Source: JBHIYN01 sp041984235 (GTDB lineage: Bacteria; Pseudomonadota; Gammaproteobacteria; Ga0077536). Taken from it: a DNA stretch of 64,000 nucleotides. Each line of letters begins with the position of its first letter. Within the stretch, counting starts at the first letter, position 1. Under the pieces are notes generated by a model, which did not search any database, was not told where the DNA came from, and saw only the letters and a list, made by a program, of their open reading frames with translations. The stretch spans positions 1 through 64,000 of the forward strand of contig JBHIYN010000008.1 of assembly GCA_041984235.1 (NCBI GenBank), given 5' to 3'. This document shows positions 1 through 9,571 of this stretch, one piece after another. A program made the position numbers and the translations under genes.

Positions 1-1
1 G

Positions 2-964
2 CTGGACCGTGCCTTCACGGCCGACGGCGCCGGCACGCTGCTCGACCTGTCGAGCCTGACCACGGTGGAGCGCAGCGGTGGCAGCACCAACTCGGACCTG
101 AACATCAGTGCGAGCGACGGTGGTCAGGTCGATCTCAGCGGGATCAGCGGCTTCACGGACAACGCCTCGGGCACCAACGGCGTGGTGCGGATCACGGCCT
201 CCGGTGCCGGCAGCACGATCGACCTGTCCGCCGTCACGGCACTGGACCGCGCCGACGTCACCATTGACGACACCGCGTCGGTCGATCTCGGCCAGCTCGC
301 CAGCTTCGACAGGGGCACCATCGCGCTCGACTCGAGTGACGCGGCGGCACCGGATCTGCACCTGGGTGACAGCCTGGCGCTGGGCGCCGCCGGCGTGGTC
401 GACGTTGCCGGCAGCAGCGCCGCGGTGGTGGTCGGGCCGGGTACGCCAGCCGGCGCCGCGGACGGCACGCTCAGCGTCGCGTTCGGCGGCATGTTGAGCG
501 GCACGGGCACCGTCATCGGCACGCTGGTCAACGGCGGCGTGCTCGGCCCCGGCAACTCGCCTGGTACGTTCTCCGTCGACGGTGACTTCGAGCAGGCGGC
601 TGCCGCCATCCTCGCGATCGAGATCGGCGGCCTGTCACAGGGCTCGCTGTTCGACCTGCTCGACGTGTCCGGCGGTGCGACCCTGGCCGGCGACGTCGAG
701 GTCTCGCTGTTCGGCGGCTACGTGCCGCCGGGTGGCGAGAGCTTCGTGTTCCTCGAAGCCGACGGCGGCATCAGCGGCCAGTTCGACAACGTGTTCTGCA
801 CCAACTGCAGCGGCATCGCGTTCGAGCTCGTGCATGGCACGCACTCGGTGTCCCTCAACGCGGTGGCCGCCCCGGTGCCGCTGCCGCCGGCGGCGTGGCT
901 GCTCGGCGCCGGGGTCGCGGGCCTCGCGCTCACGCGCCGGCGCAGCGGCAGCGTGACGCGCTGA
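2..964 (+). CDS. PEP-CTERM-like exported repeat protein, 3' part only
   Basis: The reading frame is open from the left edge of the window, so the N terminus is missing. The visible part is rich in Gly, Ser, Thr and Asp. It carries imperfect repeats of the type DLS-x-(I/L/V)-(S/T)-x-(F/L)-D, which fits a beta-helix or other surface-exposed repeat fold. The C terminus has the sorting-signal layout of PEP-CTERM proteins in its VPLP variant: VPLPPAAWLLGAGVAGLAL, then a basic cluster RRR, then the end. Proteins with this tail are exported, processed by an exosortase-type system and often associated with exopolysaccharide. No exosortase gene is visible in the window. What the repeats bind is unknown. 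The tail call is fairly firm; the role is not known. Confidence 0.75.
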   Translation: MDRAFTADGAGTLLDLSSLTTVERSGGSTNSDLNISASDGGQVDLSGISGFTDNASGTNGVVRITASGAGSTIDLSAVTALDRADVTIDDTASVDLGQLASFDRGTIALDSSDAAAPDLHLGDSLALGAAGVVDVAGSSAAVVVGPGTPAGAADGTLSVAFGGMLSGTGTVIGTLVNGGVLGPGNSPGTFSVDGDFEQAAAAILAIEIGGLSQGSLFDLLDVSGGATLAGDVEVSLFGGYVPPGGESFVFLEADGGISGQFDNVFCTNCSGIAFELVHGTHSVSLNAVAAPVPLPPAAWLLGAGVAGLALTRRRSGSVTR

Positions 965-976
965 GGCCCGGGTTGC

Positions 977-1990
<1,014 letters not shown>

Positions 1991-2069
1991 GGGTGCTCCC
2001 TGGATAACGGATGACGGGTCGCCCACGGGCGGCCGCGGCGCTGCAGGGTAACCGATCCGCGTGCCGGGC

Positions 2070-2906
2070 TCAGCCCGCGGCCGCGGTCACGCGCTGCAGA
2101 AAGGGTACCAGCGCGGCGGCGACGGCCTCGGGGTTGTCCATGAACGGCCAGTGGCCGCTGTCCTCGAGGTAGACGATCTCCGCGCGGGGGAAGGCCTCGC
2201 GCTGCGCCTCGGCGTAGCGCCACGGCAGGTAGATGTCGCGCTTGCCCCAGATCACCAGGCAGTCGAGATCGCGCGGTCTGAGCGCTGCCACCGCGAGATC
2301 CGCCGCGGCGCCGATATCGCTGGTGGCGCGGTACAGCCTGAGCACGGCGCGCCGGGTCCCGGCGTCGAAGTTCTCGTACATGTCGTCGATGAAGGCGTCC
2401 GGCAGTCCGCGCGGATTGCCGATCGCGAGCAGCTTGCGGAAGCCGAAGCGCGTGGTGGTCGCCATGAACAGCTCGCCCACCAGCGGCAGCCGCCACAGCA
2501 CCGCGAGGTAGTGCCAGCGATAGTCGCGCATGATGCCGACGTTGATCAGCGTGATACTGGCTACGCGCTCGGGGTGTGCGGTGGCCCAGGCCAGCCCCCA
2601 CGGACCGCCGAAGTCGTGCACCACCAGGTGTGCGCGATCGACCCCGCGCTCGCCGAGCAGGGCGTCGAGATGGGCGGCATAGCCGGCCACCGTGTAGTCG
2701 AAGTCGTCCGGCTTGTCGGCCTTGCCGAAGCCGGGCATATCCGGCGCCAGCACCCGCGCAAAGGCCGCCACCCGCGTGCCCAGCTCGCGCCAGTCGGCGC
2801 CGCTGCCGGGATTGCCGTGCACGAACACCACCGCTTCGCGCGCGTCGCCGCCGCTGTCCAGGCACGGGGTCCTCACGCCGTTGATGATCGGTTGCTCGAC
2901 GTTCAT
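2070..2906 (-). CDS. alpha/beta-fold hydrolase
   Basis: A 278-residue cytosolic alpha/beta hydrolase. It shows the oxyanion-hole segment VVFVHGNPGSGADW near residue 30 and DMPGFGKADKP after it. The nucleophile-elbow region reads VVHDFGGPWGLAWA, so the usual Gly-x-Ser-x-Gly is replaced by His-Asp-Phe-Gly-Gly. That Asp nucleophile pattern is the one seen in haloalkane dehalogenases and epoxide hydrolases. The end has the DSGHWPFMDNPEAVAAAL motif with the catalytic His. GAGGCAGATCAA precedes the ATG. It could act on a haloalkane, epoxide or ester; the sequence alone does not settle which. It lies upstream of and on the same strand as the MDR reductase. Confidence 0.85.
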   Translation of the reverse strand: MNVEQPIINGVRTPCLDSGGDAREAVVFVHGNPGSGADWRELGTRVAAFARVLAPDMPGFGKADKPDDFDYTVAGYAAHLDALLGERGVDRAHLVVHDFGGPWGLAWATAHPERVASITLINVGIMRDYRWHYLAVLWRLPLVGELFMATTTRFGFRKLLAIGNPRGLPDAFIDDMYENFDAGTRRAVLRLYRATSDIGAAADLAVAALRPRDLDCLVIWGKRDIYLPWRYAEAQREAFPRAEIVYLEDSGHWPFMDNPEAVAAALVPFLQRVTAAAG

Positions 2907-2996
2907 TTGATCTGCCTCGCGCGCGGCGCCCGTCCGTGCAGGCAGAATACCACCGCCGTGCGGCACGTAACGCCGGCGGGCGCAGGAGTTGCCGCC

Positions 2997-4583
2997 ATGC
3001 AGCAAATGACGATCGTGCTTCACGGCCTGGGCGGCCTGGGTCTGTTCCTGCTCGGCATGATCGTCATGACCGAGGGGCTGCGCGCGCTGGCCGGAGATGC
3101 CCTGCGTGCCGCGTTGATGCGCTTCACCCGCACGCCGCTGTCCGGCGCGGTGACCGGTGCTGCCTGCACCGCGCTGCTGCAGTCCTCCAGCGCGACCACG
3201 GTGGCCGCGGTCGGCTTCGTCGGTGCCGGCCTGATGAGCTTCTCCAACGCACTCGGTATCGTCTTCGGCGCCAACATCGGCACCACCATGACCGGCTGGC
3301 TGGTGGCGCTGATCGGTTTCAAGCTGAAGCTGCAGGTGCTGGCCCTGCCGCTGGTCTTCGCCGGTGCCGTGCTGCGCCTGTTCGGCCGCGGTCGAACGGC
3401 GCACGGCGGCCTCGCCCTGGCCGGCTTCGCGCTGATCTTCATTGGCATCGACGTGCTGCAGGACGGCATGCGATCGCTGCAGGCGCTGCTGCACCTCGAT
3501 GCCGTCGGCGGCGGGGGCTGGCCGGCGCGCTTCAGTCTGCTCGGCCTCGGCATCGTGTTCACCGTGGTCACGCAGTCCTCCAGCGCTGCCGTCGCCGCCA
3601 GCCTGAGCGCGCTCAACGCCGGCCTGGTCGGTCTGCCCGAGGCGGCCTGCTTCGTCATCGGCGCCGACATCGGCACCACCGCGACGGCCGTGCTGGCCGC
3701 CGTCGGCGCATCGACCGAAGCACGCCGCACCGCGCTCTCGCACGTCGTCTACAACCTCTACACCGGGTGCGTGGCACTGCTCCTGCTGAGCCCCTATCTC
3801 GCGCTGGCCCGCCGTCTTCTGCCCGCCGTGACGACGCACGATCCGGAGTTCGTGCTGGTCGCTTTCCACACCGGTTTCAATGTCCTGTGCGTGTGCCTCG
3901 TGCTGCCTTTCGCGGTGCCGTTCGCGCGCCTGGTGCGGCACCTGGTGCCGCACCGCGGCGAGGTGTTCGTGGGTCTGGACGAGGCGCTGCTGGAGCAGCC
4001 GGCACTGGCCCTCGCTGCCCTGCACCGCGCGGTGGAACAGGTTTTCGTCACGCTCGTCGAGGAGACCAGCCGACACCTCGGTGCCGCGGCGACGCCTGCC
4101 GATCTGCAACGGCTGCAGGCACGTCTCGACGAGCTGCAGGACTATGCCGCGCGCATCGACCTGCGCGATACGCGGGGCGGCGAGTGGGATCGTCTGCTCG
4201 CCCTGATCCACGTGCTCGACCACCTGCAGCGCCTGCACGAGCGGCTCGACGAAGAGCCGTTACGTGCGCAGACCGTGCGCGCGGTCGACGACCTGCGCGC
4301 GGAGCGCGACGCCTTCATCGCCGCCAACGGCGAGCTCACCGCGCAGCTGGCCGCCGGGCGCCCGGACCAGGCCCAGGCCACCAGCGCCGCGGTCAGCACG
4401 CTCATTCACGAGCGCGTGGCACCGTTCCGTGACCTGACCGCGGCGGCCATGGCGGCCCGTACCCTGGGGGTGGAGGAAGGCACCGGGCGGCTGGAGGCGG
4501 TGCGCTGGCTGCGGCGCGTGGGGCGTCACGTGGCGCGCGCCGCACAGCATCTCGCCACCGCCGCGCAGGCTGCTGGCCGCTGA
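2997..4583 (+). CDS. Na/Pi cotransporter family protein with PhoU-like C-terminal domain
   Basis: A 528-residue inner-membrane protein of the NptA/YjbB (SLC34-like) family. Two inverted transport repeats are visible, each with the signature QSSS: QSSSATTV at residues 62-69 and QSSSAAVA near residue 193. The matching GANIGTTMTGW and GADIGTTATAV segments follow the repeats. Hydrophobic segments fill roughly residues 5-330. The last 190 residues are soluble and helical, with many LxxLxxR heptads, as in PhoU-like tails. Related proteins export or import phosphate with sodium. AGGAG stands seven bases before the ATG. The gene is divergent from the hydrolase with about 90 bases between them. Confidence 0.88.
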   Translation: MQQMTIVLHGLGGLGLFLLGMIVMTEGLRALAGDALRAALMRFTRTPLSGAVTGAACTALLQSSSATTVAAVGFVGAGLMSFSNALGIVFGANIGTTMTGWLVALIGFKLKLQVLALPLVFAGAVLRLFGRGRTAHGGLALAGFALIFIGIDVLQDGMRSLQALLHLDAVGGGGWPARFSLLGLGIVFTVVTQSSSAAVAASLSALNAGLVGLPEAACFVIGADIGTTATAVLAAVGASTEARRTALSHVVYNLYTGCVALLLLSPYLALARRLLPAVTTHDPEFVLVAFHTGFNVLCVCLVLPFAVPFARLVRHLVPHRGEVFVGLDEALLEQPALALAALHRAVEQVFVTLVEETSRHLGAAATPADLQRLQARLDELQDYAARIDLRDTRGGEWDRLLALIHVLDHLQRLHERLDEEPLRAQTVRAVDDLRAERDAFIAANGELTAQLAAGRPDQAQATSAAVSTLIHERVAPFRDLTAAAMAARTLGVEEGTGRLEAVRWLRRVGRHVARAAQHLATAAQAAGR

Positions 4584-4678
4584 GACCTGCGCCGAGCGGC
4601 GGTCGTGATGACCCGCATTTCGCGATCGAATACCATGGCCGGCCCGAAGTATCCGTGCCCCGAGGGGGGGATCCCGCC

Positions 4679-5857
4679 ATGACCGAAGCAGTTATCGTCT
4701 CCACCGCGCGCACCCCGCTGTGCAAGAGCTGGCGCGGCTCGTTCAACATGACCCATGGCGCCACGCTGGGCGGTCACGCGGTCTCCGCCGCGCTGTCGCG
4801 TGCCGGTCTCGCGCCCGAGGAAGTCGACGACGTGATCATGGGCTGCGCCAATCCGGAGGGCGCGACCGGTCACAACATCGCGCGCCAGATTGCGCTGCGC
4901 GCCGGCATGCCGGTCACGGTCTCCGGCATGACCGTCAACCGCTTCTGCTCGTCCGGCCTGCAGACCGTCGCGCTGGCCTCGCAGCGAGTGCTGGCCGGAG
5001 AGGCGGACATCTTCGTCGCCGGCGGCGTCGAGTCCATCTCCTGCGTGCAGAACGAGATGAACTCGCACTTCGTGCACGATCCCTGGCTCAGCGAGCACAA
5101 GCCCGAGATCTACTGGAGCATGCTGCAGACCGCCGAGCAGGTCGCCAGCCGTTACAAGATCTCACGCGAGGACCAGGATCGCTACGGCGTCAACAGCCAG
5201 CAGCGCGCGGCCGCCGCACGCGAGGCCGGCAAGTTCGACGACGAGATCGTGCCCGTGACCACGACCATGAAGATCGTCGACAAGGAAACCGGGCAGGAGT
5301 CGACGCGCGAGGTCACCGTCGCGCAGGACGAGGGCATCCGGCCGGACACCACCTACGAAGGGGTGTCACAGATCCGCCCGGCCATCGAGGGCGGCGTGAT
5401 CGCCGCCGGCAACGCCAGCCAGTTCTCCGACGGCGCCTCGGCGCAGGTGGTCATGAGCGACACGCTGGCGGCACAGAAGGGGCTGACGCCGCTGGGCGTC
5501 TTTCGCGGCTTCGCCGTCGCCGGCTGCGAGCCGGACGAGATGGGCATAGGGCCGGTGTTCGCGATCCCCAAGCTGCTCGAGAAGACCGGCATGAAGCTCG
5601 ACGACATCGACCTGTGGGAGCTGAACGAAGCGTTCGCCGTGCAGGTCATCTACTGCCGCGACAAGCTCGGCATCGACGATGACAAGCTCAACGTCAACGG
5701 CGGCTCGATCGCGGTCGGTCATCCCTACGGCGTCACCGGCAGCCGACTCATCGGCCACGCGCTGATCGAGGGCAAGCGCCGCGGCGCGAAGCACGTGGTC
5801 GTGACCATGTGCATCGGCGGCGGCATGGGCGCGGCGGGCCTGTTCGAAGTCTGCTGA
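4679..5857 (+). CDS. thiolase family protein (acetyl-CoA C-acyltransferase)
   Basis: A 392-residue thiolase that cleaves 3-ketoacyl-CoA with CoA, or runs in the condensing direction. The nucleophilic cysteine is Cys90 in NRFCSSGLQ. The second motif NVNGGSIAVGHPYGVTGSR gives His348, and the C-terminal CIGGGMGAAG gives the general-base Cys378, so all three catalytic residues are present. The length is normal for degradative thiolases (FadA type). The start follows a G-rich GAGGGGGG ribosome site. It begins a run of plus-strand genes (DUF1329, SDR, cupin, GST), but a strong hairpin separates it from the next gene. A second, different thiolase lies at 13.5 kb. Confidence 0.92.
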   Translation: MTEAVIVSTARTPLCKSWRGSFNMTHGATLGGHAVSAALSRAGLAPEEVDDVIMGCANPEGATGHNIARQIALRAGMPVTVSGMTVNRFCSSGLQTVALASQRVLAGEADIFVAGGVESISCVQNEMNSHFVHDPWLSEHKPEIYWSMLQTAEQVASRYKISREDQDRYGVNSQQRAAAAREAGKFDDEIVPVTTTMKIVDKETGQESTREVTVAQDEGIRPDTTYEGVSQIRPAIEGGVIAAGNASQFSDGASAQVVMSDTLAAQKGLTPLGVFRGFAVAGCEPDEMGIGPVFAIPKLLEKTGMKLDDIDLWELNEAFAVQVIYCRDKLGIDDDKLNVNGGSIAVGHPYGVTGSRLIGHALIEGKRRGAKHVVVTMCIGGGMGAAGLFEVC

Positions 5858-5865
5858 GGGCGGCG

Positions 5866-5901
5866 GCGCGATGTGACGGCAGACCTGCCGTCACATCGCG
5901 C
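5866..5901 (+). terminator. strong hairpin after the thiolase gene
   Basis: A perfect 16-bp inverted repeat, GCGCGATGTGACGGCA / TGCCGTCACATCGCGC, encloses a 4-base loop (GACC). It begins eight bases after the thiolase stop codon. No T-run follows, so it is not a classic intrinsic terminator. It could stop transcription, protect the 3' end of the thiolase mRNA, or serve as a dyad operator for the downstream DUF1329 gene. Confidence 0.5.
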
Positions 5902-5986
5902 GCTCCCACTTCGTCCTGATCGATGCGGCTGCGCCCGCTGGTTCCGGCGCAGCTCACCGCTCGTCCCAATTCAGGAGAACATTGCC

Positions 5987-7306
5987 ATGCCGTCGTTGCG
6001 CTTTCTGCTCGCCGTAATACTCCCCGCGAGCCTGCTGATTGCCCCGGCACAGGCCGCGGGCGTCACTCTGGAACAGGTTCTGCAGTGGCTGCAGGACCAC
6101 GCGGAAGCGCCGACTGACGGGCTTGCCGCTGGGGTGTATGGCCACGATGCGCTGGCCGATCTCGCCGCTTACCTGCCACCCGGTTACCACGGCGAGTTCG
6201 ATTTCGATGCGCTCAGCCTGGAGATCATGCCGACGCAGGACTACCAGCCACACCCGGTCTATGCCGCCGCCACGGAGCGCTTTGCCGGGCAGGCTTCGGT
6301 CGCGGCCGACGGCAATCTCGTCGGCTACACCGCGGGGCGGCCGTTCTCCACCGAAGCGATACTCGCCGCACCGGCGGAGGCCGCGGGCTACATGGTGGCG
6401 TGGAACCAGATCCATCGCTGGCAGCATCACGGCTACCGCAACGAGTCGGTGGTCAGCTTCATCCAGCCGACGGCCGACGGCCGCGCCGGCACGCTGCTCG
6501 ACGGTATGCTGGGCGGCGGTCACGTCGACCGCCATGTCTCGATGTTCTATCACCGCGTCTACCTGTCGGGGCTCGCGGCCAATGCCGACAACGACTACCG
6601 CATGGACGTCGACGGCAGTGACGAGCTGCTGTTCAAGGAATACATCGAGATGCTGTCGCCGTTCGACATCGCCGGCCTCAAGCTGGTGGTCGAGCGCCCG
6701 CTCGACCAGAGCCGCGGCGACCAGGTCAATTCCTACCTGCCGACGGAGCGCCGCGTACGCCGGCTGTCGGCCAAGGAGCGCGCCGACAGCTGGATCGGCA
6801 CCAACTGGACGCTGGACGATTTCGAAGGTTTCTCGGGCCTGGTGATGGACAACACCTGGCGCCTGCTGGGGCGCAAGGTGGTGCTGCACGTGGCGAGTTC
6901 GAAGCAGCCGGAGGCGCAGTTCCACGGGCCGATGAGCACCATCCCGCTGGACCGCTGGCAGCTGCGGCCCTGCTTCGTGGTCGAGGCGGTGCCGCGCTGG
7001 GACGGCCATCCCTATGGCCGGCGCGTGATCTTCGTCGACGAGCAGACCGGCTCCATTGCCATGACCCTGGTCTTCGACCGCGCCGACAATCTGCTCAAGG
7101 TCATGACCACGATGTACGAGTACAGCGAGGACTTGGCTGCGCCTGAGCCGGCGCAGTCGACGCCGCGCTGGCGCGGCTCCATCGTGATCAACCTGCAGGA
7201 CCGCAGCGCCAACATTGCTACCGGCGTCGATACCGAGTTCGTCTCGCTCAAGCCGTCGCAGGTGCGCAAGCTGTTCAGCATCTCGAACCTGAACAGCGGG
7301 CGCTGA
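5987..7306 (+). CDS. exported DUF1329 domain protein
   Basis: A 439-residue protein with a clear Sec signal peptide (MPSLRFLLAVILPASLLIAPAQA, cleavage after AQA), so it acts in the periplasm or outer membrane. The body matches the DUF1329 pattern: an early AGRPFST segment, an RRVRRLSAKERADSW motif in the middle and the DEQTGSIAMTLVFDR region near the end. DUF1329 proteins resemble outer-membrane lipoprotein-sorting folds. They are often encoded beside RND exporters or in steroid and aromatic degradation clusters; their biochemical job is not established. AGGAG lies about ten bases before the chosen ATG; an upstream in-frame ATG would put 38 non-signal residues in front. Confidence 0.85.
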   Translation: MPSLRFLLAVILPASLLIAPAQAAGVTLEQVLQWLQDHAEAPTDGLAAGVYGHDALADLAAYLPPGYHGEFDFDALSLEIMPTQDYQPHPVYAAATERFAGQASVAADGNLVGYTAGRPFSTEAILAAPAEAAGYMVAWNQIHRWQHHGYRNESVVSFIQPTADGRAGTLLDGMLGGGHVDRHVSMFYHRVYLSGLAANADNDYRMDVDGSDELLFKEYIEMLSPFDIAGLKLVVERPLDQSRGDQVNSYLPTERRVRRLSAKERADSWIGTNWTLDDFEGFSGLVMDNTWRLLGRKVVLHVASSKQPEAQFHGPMSTIPLDRWQLRPCFVVEAVPRWDGHPYGRRVIFVDEQTGSIAMTLVFDRADNLLKVMTTMYEYSEDLAAPEPAQSTPRWRGSIVINLQDRSANIATGVDTEFVSLKPSQVRKLFSISNLNSGR

Positions 7307-7364
7307 GCGCGGCAGGGCCGGGCACCAGCGGCCGCGTTACTGATTTTCATCAAGGGAGAATTTC

Positions 7365-8081
7365 ATGAACGTTGCCGTCATCTCCGGCGTCGGCCCCGCA
7401 CAGGGTATGGGTGCCCGCCTCGCGCACCGCTTTGCCGGCCACGGCCTGCACGTGGTCGTCGCCGGTCGCACGCAGGACAAGCTGGATGCGGTTGCCGCGG
7501 ACATTGCCGCGGCCGGCGGCAAGGCCACCGCGGTGGTCGCCGATGCCACCGACGAGTCCGCCACCACGGCACTGTACACGCGTGCTGCCGAGCTGGGGCC
7601 GGTCGAGCTCGCCATCTACAACACCGGCAACAACACGCCGGGCGAGCTGGCGGACATGACGGCCGACTATTTCCGCGCGTCGTGGGAGGTGTGCTGCCTG
7701 GGCGGATTCCTGTTCGCGCGCGAGGCGCTGCGCCACATGCCGGACGGCGGCACGATCCTGTTCACCGGCGCCAGTGCGTCGCTGCGCGGGCGCGCCGGTT
7801 TCGGGGCTTTCAATGCGTCCAAGGCCGCGTTACGGACCTTCGCCCAGGCGCTCGCCAAGGAGCAGGGACCGCGTGGTGTGCACGTCGGCCACGTCGTCAT
7901 CGACGGCGCCATCGACGGCGAGAAGATCCACCAGCGCTTTCCCGACTACGCACAAAAGCTCGGCGCAGAAGGGCTGGTCGACATCGAGGCCATCGTCGAT
8001 GCCTACGAGTTCCTGTGGCGCCAGCCGCGCCGCGGCTGGTCCTTCGAGGTCGACGTCCGGACCGCCGTGGAATCGTGGTAG
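7365..8081 (+). CDS. SDR family oxidoreductase with active-site Tyr replaced by Phe
   Basis: A 238-residue short-chain dehydrogenase. The nucleotide-binding loop is GVGPAQGMG (residues 8-16), and AIYNTGNN near residue 84 replaces the usual NNAG. The catalytic Ser is at residue 137 (TGASAS) and the Lys at 153. The residue that should be Tyr in YxxxK is Phe149 (FNASK, codon TTC). I recall a subfamily of SDRs in aromatic and lipid degraders with Phe at this place and a VGHVVIDGAID stretch like the one here, so this is probably a family feature rather than damage. Its activity may be altered or absent. It has a good ribosome site (AAGGGAGAA). Confidence 0.88.
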   Translation: MNVAVISGVGPAQGMGARLAHRFAGHGLHVVVAGRTQDKLDAVAADIAAAGGKATAVVADATDESATTALYTRAAELGPVELAIYNTGNNTPGELADMTADYFRASWEVCCLGGFLFAREALRHMPDGGTILFTGASASLRGRAGFGAFNASKAALRTFAQALAKEQGPRGVHVGHVVIDGAIDGEKIHQRFPDYAQKLGAEGLVDIEAIVDAYEFLWRQPRRGWSFEVDVRTAVESW

Positions 8082-8120
8082 TCTCGGGGTCCGATGCGGT
8101 CCGCGACGGGGAGAACGGTG

Positions 8121-8309
8121 ATGCGTGAACTGCGAGCGACGTTAGCGGCGCTGTGCGTGTGCGTGCTCGCCGGATGCTCCGGCGGCGAACCCGAGGAGAA
8201 TGTCTTCAAGGCCCAGACCGACGCCATCGGCAAGGCCGAGGACGTCAACAAGCTGATCGAGGACGCCGCCGACAAGCAGCGTCAGGCGATCGACGCCACC
8301 GGCGACTGA
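8121..8309 (+). CDS. small lipoprotein, 62 residues
   Basis: The short protein begins with MRELRATLAALCVCVLAGC, a lipoprotein signal with lipobox LAGC and lipidated Cys at residue 19. The mature part has about 44 residues, is acidic and polar, and probably forms one helix with repeated Asp/Ala/Lys. GGGGAGAACGGTG precedes the ATG. It sits between the SDR and cupin genes on the same strand. I do not recognise the family. Small lipoproteins of this kind occur in many Proteobacteria without known function. Confidence 0.75.
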   Translation: MRELRATLAALCVCVLAGCSGGEPEENVFKAQTDAIGKAEDVNKLIEDAADKQRQAIDATGD

Positions 8310-8351
8310 GCGGCCACGCCCGCCGGCCCACCCAGCGCAAGGAGAACGACC

Positions 8352-8813
8352 ATGGCCCTGCCCCAGGATATCTCACCGATCAACTCCGAACTCATGGACA
8401 CGCTGGTCGAAGCGAGCAAGCAGGAATGGATCCCGCAGCCCTTCGACCCCGAGCGTGCTTTCATCAAGATCCTCTGGACCGGCTCCGAGACCGGCGGCTG
8501 GGCGGTGCTGTTCCGCTGGCTGAAGGGCTTCACGGCCCCGCAGCACAAGCATCTCTCGGCCTCGCACACCTTCATCCTGTCCGGCAAGCTGCAGGTCCGC
8601 GATGGCGTCCTCAACGCCGGCGATTACGTCTACGAGCCGAACGGCATGCTGCACGGTGCGACCACTGCGCTGGAAGACACCGAGTACCTGTTCATCTGCA
8701 ACGGTCCGGTGCTGTTCTACGACGAGGAGGGATTCACCTCCTACCTCGGCTGGGAAGAGCTGCTGCGTCTGAAGGCTCAGCACGAGGCCGGCAGGAAGAG
8801 CGCCGCCGCCTGA
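8352..8813 (+). CDS. cupin domain protein
   Basis: A 153-residue single-domain cupin. The metal-binding motif 1 shows H65 and H67 (APQHKHLSASH), then GKLQVRDG and GDYVYEPNGMLH with His101 of motif 2. This set resembles the 2,4'-dihydroxyacetophenone dioxygenase and acetylacetone-cleaving group, or the ChrR-type cupins. It is most likely a cytosolic metal enzyme or sensor; the substrate cannot be read. AAGGAGAACGACC gives a strong ribosome site. The GST gene starts only 13 bases after its stop, so the two are likely co-transcribed. Confidence 0.82.
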   Translation: MALPQDISPINSELMDTLVEASKQEWIPQPFDPERAFIKILWTGSETGGWAVLFRWLKGFTAPQHKHLSASHTFILSGKLQVRDGVLNAGDYVYEPNGMLHGATTALEDTEYLFICNGPVLFYDEEGFTSYLGWEELLRLKAQHEAGRKSAAA

Positions 8814-8826
8814 ATCGCGCTGCCGG

Positions 8827-9465
8827 GTGAAGCTGTACTGGTTCCAGGTCGCGCCGAATCCGACCAAGGTCAGGCTCTACATCGCGGAGAAGAATGCCGC
8901 CGGCGCCGGTATCGCGCTGGAGTCGGTGGTCGTCAAGCTGCCGAAGGGCGAGCAGAACGCGCCCGCGTTCCTCGCCCTGAATCCGTTCGGCGCGCTACCG
9001 GTGCTGGAGCTGGACGACGGCTCGACCCTCACCGAGTCGTTGCCGATCATCGACTATCTCGAGGAGCTGTTCCCGCGGCCGGCGCTGTGGGGAGAGACGC
9101 CGCGCGCGCGGGCGCGGGCGCGCGAGCTGGAGCGCATCGCCGACACGCGGCTGATGATGCCGGTCGCGCGCTACATCCACGCCACCGAGTCACCGGTCGG
9201 ACTGCCGCCCAATCCCGGCGTGGCCGAGCAGGCGCGCGGCGCGTGGCCGAAGGCACTGGCCTACTTCGACGCGCTGCTCGCCGACGGGCGCGCTTTCGTC
9301 GCCGGTGCAGCGCCCTGCGTTGCGGACTGCACGCTGGCCGCGGCGCTGCAGTTCGCGCGTTTCGCCCGCCTGGACCTGGAGCTGCAGGGCCGTTACCCGA
9401 ACGTCGGCCGCTGGGATGCGGCCTACCGCGAGCGCGAGGTGGCGCGCGAAGTGCTCACCCTGTAG
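8827..9465 (+). CDS. glutathione S-transferase family protein
   Basis: A 212-residue GST starting with GTG. The N-terminal thioredoxin-like domain contains MKLYWFQVAPNPTKVRLYIAEK, the cis-Pro segment NPFGALPVLELDDG and the glutathione gamma-Glu contact LTESLPIIDYLEE. The C-terminal helical domain contains FVAGAAPCVADCTLAAALQFA, which holds the N-capping motif. GSTs of this kind conjugate or reduce electrophiles. The position directly after the cupin gene suggests a role in detoxifying or opening a degradation intermediate, which is inference. Confidence 0.88.
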   Translation: MKLYWFQVAPNPTKVRLYIAEKNAAGAGIALESVVVKLPKGEQNAPAFLALNPFGALPVLELDDGSTLTESLPIIDYLEELFPRPALWGETPRARARARELERIADTRLMMPVARYIHATESPVGLPPNPGVAEQARGAWPKALAYFDALLADGRAFVAGAAPCVADCTLAAALQFARFARLDLELQGRYPNVGRWDAAYREREVAREVLTL

Positions 9466-9571
9466 GCGCGGGTTCGCCGCGGTGAGCGCGCCTGCCATGC
9501 CGTGTTCCGCCGAGGCCGCATTGCCACGCGGCGTCCGGAGCCGGACTCGCGACAAGCCTGCTAGGGTGCGG

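Noticed and set aside
2070..4238. 722-codon reading frame on the minus strand and its 840-codon opposite partner starting at 2061
   Set aside because: Each is a real gene (hydrolase; Na/Pi cotransporter) with a long open shadow in front. The shadow parts are Gln/Arg/His-rich and lack any family motif.
4655..4678. ATG 24 bases upstream of the first thiolase start
   Set aside because: It overlaps the G-rich ribosome site of the chosen ATG and would add eight residues not found in thiolases.
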